Shown one piece after another: positions 49,101-61,100 of a stretch of DNA of 64,000 nucleotides. A model generated the notes under the pieces. The model saw only the letters and a program-made list of their open reading frames with translations. It was not told the DNA's origin and did not search any database. Position numbers and translations under genes: made by a program. The DNA lies in NCBI RefSeq assembly GCF_932276165.1, contig NC_063992.1, positions 2,242,001 through 2,306,000 of the forward strand, written 5' to 3'. This DNA comes from Plutella xylostella. Its lineage: Eukaryota; Arthropoda; Insecta; Lepidoptera; Plutellidae. The first letter of the stretch is position 1. Every line of letters begins with the position of its first letter.

Positions 49101-52100
49101 AGCGAAAATATAAAGGCTGATTTGTTTTAAATTGATATATTTATTTGCACAAAACATACAGGTGCAGGTCTTGGGTGTTAATATGTTGTATCTATCTATT
49201 AAATTTATATGTGTAGACAGACATAGATATATCAGCGGTGCCATACCCATATTACAGGCTCTGCCTAGCTTACGGTCCAAGGGACGTGTGTGAGATGTAC
49301 AAAAAATATGGTTTGTAAAATAAAACAAAGAGTCAATAAAACTCAAAATATAAAATAAGTAAAAAAATATTTGTCTACTGCATGTCTGCATAATGAGGGT
49401 CATTAGGACGTTACGGTCAGTCAGTAGGTACAAATAATTAATTTATTACCTGCAGATCAAGATATACATGATTTTAGGTAAGTAAAATGAATTATTTAAA
49501 TATCATTCGACTTTGATTTTAACCTTTAATATTTTTAATCCCACCTTTCAACACTTAGATAATTATGTGGAAATATACCTAAGCATAGCTAGATACATAA
49601 AAATCGCGTGTAGATAACAATTACACATGTTGGGTTAAAAAGAAAGACTTAGGACACGGGATTAATACTATCTTATTTGGAATCCCCTAATTGTTTGTAC
49701 AGCCAGCAAAAACAGCGAGTTATAGTTTTCAGTAGGAATTTTTATTTATTTATTACAAAATACTTACACCACTATTACAGATGTATGTACATTAATAGAT
49801 AAGATAGAATACAGATAGATTAGACTGCGGAGAGTAACACAGGTTATTGAAAATTTTGAAATTCTTACGGGACAAGTTAATAACAAATGGTTCTAATCTA
49901 CAGGCTGTTTCAAAAGTGGAATAGAAACCCGAAAGGCCAAATTCCAGAAATACCTCCTAAGTATTCTGCTTACTATACTATTATTTAACACCACTTATAT
50001 TATGTAGACAATTATGTACCTATTAGAGAACACTCCAAAGTAAACGGAACAGCTCATGATTTTAAGCGTTACAAATATTTTACTTTATTGTTTGTTTTAA
50101 GTTAGAAAGTATAAATATAGGGTTTTTTCTGTTAACGGTTTTAATTGTTGAAAATCATTTACTTACTCATTCATTAGGTCATTACATTACGTAATTAGTC
50201 AATTAATCCTAATCGAAATTAAATCTTGCGATAACGGCATGATTATGGTGTTGGAAAGCTAGTCTATTATCTACGTTTAACCGGACCATATCACGTGTGC
50301 ATGTATAATCAGATTTCACGGTTAAGATGCCACTGACAAACACACAGGTACATAAACCTCGCATTTTCAGTGTTTAAGCAATAGTTGTTGAAATTAATGA
50401 AAACGATAAATTTAAAGAGTAATAAATGCTGGATGAAGAAGCAGACATTTTGAGCTTATACTTTTAATAATTTCAGATCTTTAAACACAATATTTAGATA
50501 ATTAAATAAGTATTAGGTATATTATTCTCGAAATCACAAAACAATTTGTTTGTCTTTTTGAAATTAAATCATGAAGTCAAGGCCATTGACTTTCGTTCCG
50601 TACTGTTTATGCTACTCAACAAGTATGTAGTTACTCACTATCATAAGATATAAAACATGTATGTATACATAAATGTGGGTAATTGGGCACACACGTTGTA
50701 TAACTGCATCAACCACGCCAGCCGACCGGTTACATCAGGAATGTAATAAACGCCGGAGTGGATTTACGTCAACCTACTTGCTTTCTCTGTTTCCATTTAG
50801 TTTTCGCATTATGTTAACACTGTAATTACTGACAGCAAAGCAGCAACGTATTGTAGTAACAAACTTTAGAAAAACAATTGACTCGGTAAATATAACGATA
50901 CTTTGTCGTTACAAATGTCTCGTATTTAAACAGACACAAAATACACTGGTATATATACAGAAACTTTACAATATCATGAACTTCAATGAATCACAGAGGT
51001 CGTTTGCATTTATATTATTGGAAATTATTGAGCATGGAAGTAGTAATTCTAGTATGTAGTGTTAACGGGTAGCGTTACAATGATCTAATAAGCATTGATT
51101 TTCATACATGATTGTATATGTTGGTAATGGCCAAAGCTACAGCATAAAAATCGAACAATATTATAAAGGCGAAAGTTAATGAGTATGGGACAGTATGGGA
51201 CAGTATGGGACAGTATGGGTGTGTGTTTGTGTGTGTTACTTCTTCACGTCGAAACGGCCGAACCTTTTGTAATGGAATAAGGTGTTAGGAGTTAGGTGAC
51301 ACCCTGGATTAAGACATAGGCTACGGGAAAACTTTTTAAGGCGAAGCGAAGCTCGCGGGAACAGCTAGTAAAATATAATAAGAAAAGATAAGCCGGTATA
51401 ACTAAGTATACGAAATATGCCGTATATGTAAATCATAATATGTATTTTGTACTATGTAGTTAATGAGTCAAAACCGATAGGCAAATGAAGAATTTTTAAA
51501 GGAAGCGATTGAGTGATTCATTAGTAATTAAAGTGCTAAGGGCCATATCCAATCGAAACTGCAACTACTGGATTACTACCCTTCTGATTCCAGCATTTTA
51601 TTACAACCATAAGTTAGTCAGTTCAAGAAACTACGATCTCCCGAGACCATTATACTTTATCATTAACAAGAAAATGTATTGTGAATTATGAATGTCAAAT
51701 CAAATGCGAAGAAAAGAGCATAGTTAGTGAACAAACATACTCATTAATAGTGTTTAGGTCTTTAAATAAATACCTACCTAATTAACTAATATCCTGATTA
51801 TGTTTATGGTTTTTGATGGAGATTCATTGTAAATAAAATACTTGTGCGTAAGTTACGTGAAAAGAGTTTAATCATTTTCACTTCAACAACCAAGGGAAGG
51901 GTAGCGTTTTTTTCTATAGTACCTAAACCGAGGAATGAGGAGGAATATAAGTACTTCTCTTGTCTTTAGGTCAAGATCAATGAGCAGAAACAAAAGACAA
52001 AAAACATTGTAAACCACTTACGTCATAGAACCATCCGAATTTATCATAGGGTATGTCGATCTCGGTGATATTCTGAGCGATATCCAGCACAGGGTCGTCG

Positions 52101-55100
52101 ATGCCTGAAACACCAAAACGCTATATTCTACAAACATTCGTTACAAAATACGTTTTAGGCCGATGCACACTTGCAAATAACAATTGGGTGTACGGTATTG
52201 ATTGATATACATCGTGTAAATTATTATAACTGGTTCAGTGCAATTGAATAGGTTATGTTGAAAACAGCGAATGAGGGAAAAGAACTGTAGTTCTTCGACT
52301 TTTAACACGGAATTCAAGCTGAATTGATGCATTAATTAATGCAGAGATGAAGGATCCATCAGTAGGTACTTAATTTACAGTCAAGGTCAAGTTATCGATG
52401 CACTTCGATATTGTACGCCTCAATCATTCCAGTAATACGACACTTTAATAATATAACACACTCACGCCTTGTACTAATGTACTCCCTACAGAATGATACA
52501 AAAAGGGGAAGTATAGTAAGCCAAACGAGGGTAATTCAGGAGGTCATACTTAAATGAAAATCTTTGATCGACGACTTTTGAAAATTCGTGAAATTTTTAA
52601 AAGTCGTGGAACAAAAGATGTTAAAGCCTACTACTGCTCTTGACATCCAGTTTAGCAACACCCTGTATATGAGTATCTGTGTCTCCTTACCGTCGAACAG
52701 CCAGGAGCTGACGTTGGCGGTGACGAACATGTTCCGGTGGAAGATGCGCAGGAAGGCGTCCACGCCGGGCCGCAGGATCAGCCGCTCGTTGCGCATCATG
52801 TACGCTATCGACTGTTGGGTAGAGAGAATACATATTAGGGGTGTTGATAGCTCTATAGGTAACTAAGTACACTGACGAGCAAAGAAAAAGTTCTACTTAC
52901 AAAATGTTTCATTTTTTAAAATTTAATTTTGAATTTGATCATAATTATTTACGTTGTTAGTTGGTAATATTCTGATGCGCTGTTAATAATGTACTTCAAT
53001 ATTGAAGACGGGTCATTAAGTAAGTCTTTTCCTTTTAGGAGTTTTGGTGCTATCGTCACTAGGAATTTTTCATTGCAAGTCAGTGTAATGTAAGGCTAGA
53101 CCATTGAGGGAACAAACGTCCCTTTGTAAGAAATACGTTTAATGCAATGACTCAATGAGTCGTGGTTGGCGCAGCAGTGATCCAAAACTTAGTTTTTCAT
53201 AAGCTAAGTGCGACCCAGTATGCTTCTTCTGACGTGTAGAAATTTTCAAGAATAACAGTCGTCAGAATATTGTAAGTATGTTATATAAGTAGTATTGTAT
53301 TTCCAAAATGATTACGTTGGTCAGCATCCGGATGCACATTGTGCAGCTCGACCAGGATATGAGGAAGATAGCAGTCCCGATTTAGATACATAACAACAAT
53401 CAATTATGTATTGTACACACGGAAACGTCAAATGGTTGGCAGGGCACACTAACGTAGTGTATGTGTGCACACTAACGTTGTCTATGTGTGCATAAACGCA
53501 GAAATCGGTTTACACACCAGTAACAAACCACACACACACACACACACACAACAACACAAACGAGTTTGTGCGTAGGCAAACGCCCGTATACCAGCTGTGA
53601 CATAAAAATATCAACCGGTAGTGTTAGTGAAACAGTTATAAAATTGATGTGAAGCAAAATTTCACTACCTGTGTCTATACACTGCGTAGCTCATTGGTAG
53701 AATGTTAGACTAATGAAACATAGGTCGTGAGTTCGAGTCCACAGATGGTTATTTTTATTTCACTCAATTCAAATTTTGCGTTAATTTAAACGCTGTTGAG
53801 TATAAAATTAATATATTTGAAACTGACAAATGACTACAAGCTGCATAGCTGTCGACTATTTCTCTTCGCCAAAAATATATGATTCGTTCTTCATTTGAGA
53901 ATTAAAACCATTCTACCCTCATACAATATGAATAAACGAAATTTGTTTTTAGTTTTAGTGACAATTCACCTCTGCGTCTGCAAAGTGATTCACTTTGTGA
54001 TTTGTCAATTTAATTAATTACTCTTCGCAGTCAGTATGGAAAGTCACTTAACCATGTTCAAAAAGGCGGAGATAATCGTATTTATATGAACAAAACATTA
54101 CAATTAGTGAAATCGCAAGACGTTTAACGGTAAGTAACATAGAAATTGTAAATATTTTATTTGACTGTTAGAATATTTGTATTTGTATAAGCTAAGTATT
54201 TGTTTTTTTGTTTGCAGAGGAGAACTGATCAATTATGTGTTCACCGATACGCAGATTCGGGACATGTAGACAGTAGTCGTCTATACGGATGCATCACCAC
54301 GCCATCGAGAAATCGTAGCTGCACATAGCGCTGATCCGTTCTGCAGCACCCGTTCTACGGCCACAACACATAATCTATCCCTACAAACCGTACGGGTTCA
54401 CTTGCGTGCTGCTGGGTTGCGGTGTCGGAGGCCGACGAAGAAAATTGCTCTAACCGATCAGCATCGTCAAAACAGAGTGCGTTTTGCGACTGACTATTTT
54501 AAACTTTTGATTGGTGCAACAATGTGGTGATATTTAGTGATGAGAAGTCCATTAAGTCAGACAAGGATGGATGGTAAGATATTATGGCAAAAAAGTGGTG
54601 AAAATTATAGTTATTGGGGTTAGCTCAGTAATTTTTATTTTTCCATTTGTATAAGATTTTAGTTATTTTGTTAAATACTTATTATTATTTACAATTATGG
54701 GTAAGCCAATGTGTTAATGATGTTATTGTTACTGAGGTTGGAATAAGTTATCTTATTTCTAGCTAATTAACATGTTGATTCATATAACTAATGACTTGCC
54801 TATTTACTTTAGTAAAACAGCCAGTCCATCCTTTTCTGATGTTTATTATGATTTAAAACTGCTAATTGAAAATTTTTCTTATTAATATAAACTACAACTA
54901 TGTTTTAAAACGAAAAACAACAAAAACGTAACATCCTTAATGTTTATGTTACGGCAAGAATAAATTTGGTAATTTTAACACTTAATAACTTGTTTCATTT
55001 ACTTTCTGTGTTGCTTTTATTCGTATATATATACTACAATACTATTATTAGCCATATTAAAAAATAAATTAAATCTATAAAAAAAACAAAAAAGGAATCT

Positions 55101-58100
55101 TGTAAGTTCAGTGGGATTTGAACCACCATACCGATTATTGTAAGTCTTGTATCATACCAACTGAGCCATTCAATCTATTACAATGCATTGCAAAATTTTG
55201 CTTGATATCATAAAAACAATGAATCATTGTCACTGGCACAACTACATGCTTACAATATCCGTGTGTGGGTTGCCCAGAACTAAATAATTACGTCGACGTC
55301 GCTGACACACACATACACTACCTACGTTAGTGTGCCCTGCCAACCATTTAACGTTGCCGTGTGTACATAATCATTAATAACATAGGTACAATCATAAATG
55401 CATCACAATTAACTTAACCTTTGCTATTTGCCTCGTTTTTAATAAAAAAGTAAAATATTTTTTGTTTCATAAAAGTAAGTACTTACTTACTAAGGGCGTC
55501 TTGCACAATAAAGTTAAATAAAATAAAATCTATCACCATCTGACAGTATACTGTCAGAGCAAGAGACAAACTATTTAATTTTATTTAACTTTGTTGTGCA
55601 AGACGCCCTTAGTATATGTACTTACATACAAAATCAATATTCTATTATCATTATCAGATTATATCTGCATGGAGTGTGATAACTACCGAATTTTATGGGG
55701 TGTTTTGTGAATTAATCGATACCTACTTCATTGAAAGCATGTCATATAAAGTTACATAAATATTATGAAATTGTTTTTCCGAGCCCTTTTATTTGCATTG
55801 GAAAGCGTATCTTATGTTTCTTATTTATAAAGTGATTGTAAGTTAAAGTGACTACTTACTTATTTTATTAAGCTTACAAAATACACATTAAAAAAAACTT
55901 ATAGCACTGCTCTTTTTCGATGTTGTGTAAAATACCCACCATGTTACAGTCAAAGTGTTTCTGTGACCGAAGCCATAAATGAAAGACAAATCTAATAATA
56001 CTGTAGCCACCTAGGTAAATGGTTTAGGTATCTAGGTAATAGAATAAAAAAGTGCAAAATGTATGCGTCCCATTTCACGAACCACTCGTGAATTATTAAT
56101 GAAATGATAAGAGGAAAAAACACTTATTTAAATACCTAAATTATATGTACAAGGTGCAATATTATCAGTGAGCGGCAAACGGTCGGGCAGCATCCAGAAT
56201 AATGGGATTGTGCGAATTTTATGACTCAAAAATTTCTTTATAAATGATTTTACAATAGGTATTTAATCACTATATCTACGGTACTTCCCTTCGTCGACGT
56301 ACACAACATACTAAGGACATGCAATTATTTTAAATACTTATACGACTTTGGGCTCGCAGCAGTCAATGATAAAATTTCACCGTAAAACAAATCTTATTAT
56401 ACTTATAAAAACCAGGTAGGTTAATACCAGTATCTTCTCTTATTTAAACAAGTTTTCGGTAAAAAACAATGCCTCAATGTCCCTCTTTGCTTTTTTATTT
56501 TGAATATTTTTGATTTATATATTTTTTATGCACCTTGACTTTGTTGTTGTATAAAATAAAGCACAATTTAAATATGTGCCTAAGACAGAGCACGACTATA
56601 GTAAGTACATGCCGAAAGGTGGACGCTTTGCTTAAGTGAATAAAAGGTTCATACTTACAACTACTATAGGGTTGATAGAGGTGATTCTATCTGATAGGCT
56701 CCCGTTGGACATCTCAGGCTCGTAGTGCCAGAACCGCTGGTTGAAAAACGACACAGTTCCGTTGTCCTTAAATGTTATATTCGTCTGTGGACAAAGATAA
56801 TTTTGTAAGTAAGTATAATTTCTAAGTAGTCAATTATTTCTCTGCGGTGATAACCCTACTGCTGTAAGTGTCACCAACAACCAAGAACTAGAAGAAGCTA
56901 AAGATAACTTTACTTCTGTTCCGGTCCTTTTGAGTGATTCTAATTATAATCAGAATCTACCCTGGGCAGTCAACGATTGAATTATGAGGGGCTAAATCTT
57001 TTAAAACGCTAGTGTAGCTCTAGGTTATGTTACTAGGTTGGTATCACAAGTTATAATTATAAATTCTATAGCTATTATAGTATGGTAGGTACGGTCATGC
57101 ATAAGTATATAGCTATACTACACTTTTATATTTTGTCAAACTGACTACATAACAAACCGTCAATGATAGAATAGGCAGTTTGTGAGATTGCCAAGGTACA
57201 AAAGTGTACAGCCACTTATGCAGCTGACTGTACCTCAGTATGCATTACTAAAAGTAAGCACCCGATAGTGTGACTCATACTATTATTTACGCTGTACTTA
57301 CTAAGATTTACTTATACTGTGACTTATAAAAAAACCACAAGCATTATCTGCGACTTTTGCACTCTGTCGTTCTGATTCATACAGTGATTGAGGTCATTCG
57401 TACATTTATCTTGTGGCTACATACTTACGTTCACATAATATACAAACAAAAACAAAAGACTGCTGTATGATAAACCACTTCCTACATTTTGCAGCGACAG
57501 CGTAAGTAGTATCACAAAAACCCCTCTTTCGAATTTTCATCTGAGGTAAAACATTGTCATTTCATTTTTACTGTTACCAAAGACAAAAGTACTTACAACT
57601 TATACATTTTAGGATATTTAACTTAACACATTCAAGTACTAATAAATGAGTTCAATAACACTTTCTGGTTTTGTCCGGTTAGATAAGTATATTTGCTGTA
57701 AAAGGGTCTGTAACTTGACGACCTTTATCAGACACAGATGTAGTATGTTGTCCATAGTTATACGAGCAAATATGCACGTTAATAGGTAATTTAATTAAGT
57801 ACCAAGGTGCAATACTTAACAACTTCTACCTACATGATTGTCTTACTGAGACGTGATCAAAATTACTTTATCTTAATCGATCATGTACGCATAGTATGTA
57901 GGTACGATTACCTACAGAAGAGAGGTAGGATCAAAGATAAGTATCGTCATTTGTGTTTACTGAAAATTAAGATGTGTAAAGCTGGTTTCAATAATATATA
58001 CGACTCATTATATTCCAGTGACTAAAATTCAAAACACATTGGGAATTAAAATGAATTCTTTATCCACCTGTATGCTGGTGCATACACCTACATACAATAT

Positions 58101-61100
58101 ATGCATCTGTATATTAAACAGAAAAACAATATATGTATACATATAATAATAATAAATATTTGGGGACATCACACACACGGCCATCCAACTCCTAGGCAGA
58201 ACCTGTGTCGGACAGCTGATATATCTACACAAATACATAGATAAGATACATATAAATATCAACACCCAAGACCCGAGTACAAATATCTGTCTTTAAACAA
58301 ATATCTGTCCCAGCCGGGAATCGAACCCGGGACCTTCGGCATAGCAGTCAGGGTCACCAACCACTACACCATTCAGCCGTCTCTATAATATTATTATAAA
58401 CTAGTCCTTATTAAGATGCACAAAGCCTAAGGCTTGACCAGTTTTAAAATATGCATCCGAGGCGGAAGGTATATTCACAACAATCAATATTCATGATTGA
58501 TAATGAAATTATGCATTGATGGTATCTATGAACTATGGAATTTATACCCAGGTAAGTACTTTGTTATGTTTATATAACAGCATTTTGTATATTTTTTCAG
58601 TCAGATTACTCATTATTCATAATAGCGATTAGCTATCTTTCGTCTTCGATAAATCCAATGACTGGCTAACATAACGTTTTTTATTTCAATAGAAAACTAG
58701 AAAATAGCTCCTGTTGTTTTAGAAATTCTACCATTAATCTCATTGATTGGCGTCTAATCTGGGAATTTAATAAGACTTTAAAGCTAGGCTTAGTTGAAGC
58801 CTAGCAAGTAACATACGTGATCATTTAATCTATAATAATTTAAGACTATCAGCGGTTCATTGTGTGGCTGACCAATGTAGTTGGTAACAGTATAATAATT
58901 CGTAAGCACTTTCTTACGTTACTACAGCCAATGCATATACGATCGAATTATTGTTGTAATGAGGTATGTTAGTTACTTCACATATTACGGATATTCAGTT
59001 ATATGAGTTATATCATATAAATAACGTCCGACCCACAGGTACAGTTCGGTTCACAACTTGGTAGTTCTGAAGTTGGCAGTGAATGCACTTCTGTATACCG
59101 TGATAAACTAACAAACCGCCTGCCCGTCTAGTACAGGTTTGATAGTTTGTCCAAAAGTATAAAAGTTTACGTTTTCTCGCATACTAAGGGTCTCTAATAG
59201 AAACTATCATGAAACTTTTGACAGATAATGTATGCAGATGACAGGAGAAAACGTAAACTTATTTCGTTTTCATAAATAGCAAAACCCGTACCTACTAGAG
59301 GGGCTGTTCATTCTTTCAAAGATTGACGTATGGTTAGTTTGACAAAGAATAAAAGTGTAACTTCAGGACTTCAGGAACTATCAAGTTCAGTTCAGTTGTT
59401 TGGACCTATCCGTACCAGTAAGGGTCCGGGTCCAAAATCTGAAAGACTGGTACAACACCGACACCACATCCTTGTTCCGAGCAGCAGTCTCGAAGGAAAG
59501 AATAAGCCAGATGATTGCCGACCTCCGATAGGAGATGGTACCCAAAGAAGAAGAAGAAGAAGTACCAGTAAGACCGGCAATCGTGCGATAATCTCAAATA
59601 GATAAATAAGTTCCCCAGTGGTATTAACCGTGAACCATGAAGAGTCAAATAAGCTTCAATCCCGTTGGACGGATGATCTAATTGTTATCTGGCACTGGCT
59701 GGGTGGCTTTTATGAAAGTAATTTGTCGCCCTCTTTGAATGAGATGTTTTTCTTAAAAATTACAGGTAATGTTGTATTTTAGATATCCTAGTATAACTCA
59801 TTTACACTGGGGGGCTGCGTAGGTCTCCTTTGAGGGTGGTCTGAGGACCCTATTCGTGGGCCAAACTGACACCGGTAACTATTAACTTGGTAACGTTTTA
59901 TGCTTACCTAGGCAGGTCAATCTAGAACAATGTCATATTTTCGTAACAATAAGTTAGAGTAGGTCAACAAATAGAATCAATTAAAACAGAATGACCTTGG
60001 AAGTATCCCTTAATACCTAGGTTACCTACTTTAAATGGCATGTAGGTATCATAGAAGTTCAGGCCAATTGGTTGAGTGACTAGACTTCACATTACTTACC
60101 TAGATATTATAGTCTCTAATGGCATGTTATTTATATGGTAATGGTTAGGTATGTTATGTAGGTACCTGAAGACACGAGCAAATCCTAATAGTAGTTCATT
60201 AGCATTATTTTGACACTGACAACGATTCTCATAAATTAATGTAGCAAAAGCAAACAATCGTTAACTAATTTACGACAAAACCTAAGCTAAGTTGTTATTG
60301 TTTACAGTAGTGACTTAGCTTCAACGATGTCTAGTCTAGTCCTTTTAACCCAGTCAAGGTGACCCACTTATAGCCAGATTTATGCTGCTTTACAAGGGAC
60401 CTATTGCCATGTTTCGATGTCAGCTTTGGTAATAGGTACTGGATTAAATAGACAGGTACTTTCTGGATTTAAAAAAAAAACAGAATTCCTTACGGATCAC
60501 TTAATTAAATTTTCATATTTCAATGATATCAATGAAGCTTATGCCGGGCATTATGATGAATATGATAATACGATACGTAATTTATGATCCGTTTTAATAC
60601 CTAACTATATATAGTTAGGTATTAAAACGGATTGTATTGATATATCAGACAGAGGATGCCATATTATCGGGATGCGTCATAGATGAAACTGCATCTTTGT
60701 ACATGCAATGTTTCGCACAGTTGCATTAAACAGTTTTGCGTTTATATTGTTTATGTAGGTACTTTCTACTACTATCGTTTGATCATCTACCGTTCTGTAC
60801 TCTCTTGTGGCAGAAGAGGATGATCTCAGATTTTATAATAACAATTACCTAGTTTAGGTAACACTGAATAGGTTAGGTAATGCACCTACAAAAGATAGCT
60901 GCCAGTAAACATTATTTCCCTAATAGAAGTATATATCAATAAGAGCGTACAGTTAACAGGCAAATAACACATTGGACTCTTTATAAACCATGCGATTGGT
61001 GGGTACTCGTCGTAAGGGCCTTTCCACCAGTAATGTGCTATGCAGCTCTATGTTGTGAAGATGTGAAAGAAATCCGTTCCCACCAATGCTATCCTATGTG

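Larger units (their letters stand above)
53416..55363 (+). mobile_element. Decayed Tc1/mariner-type element with tRNA-like modules in both arms
   Basis: Ends are CACACGGAAACGTCAAATGG and, inverted, CACACGGCAACGTTAAATGG. Both are flanked by TA, and the terminal match extends through GGCAGGGCACACTAACGTA. Inside are a broken Tc1-like transposase (54036-54573), an AC microsatellite (53524-53550) and two inward-facing tRNA-like segments. Confidence 0.82.

Noticed and set aside
48762..49433. A 223-codon open frame on the minus strand
   Set aside because: Only its last 70 codons are real (exon 6 of gene 1); the rest is open intron sequence ahead of the acceptor at 48975.
53681..55175. Two genuine tRNA genes
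   Set aside because: B boxes are clear but the stems look mismatched, and both lie within the arms of a decayed transposon, so I call them tRNA-like only.
58312..58384. A host tRNA gene on the minus strand
   Set aside because: It is fused to a SINE body that recurs without the head at two other places.
59330..59648. Frames of 62-91 codons on both strands
   Set aside because: They lie in a LINE 3' fragment with an (AAG)n tail and match nothing.
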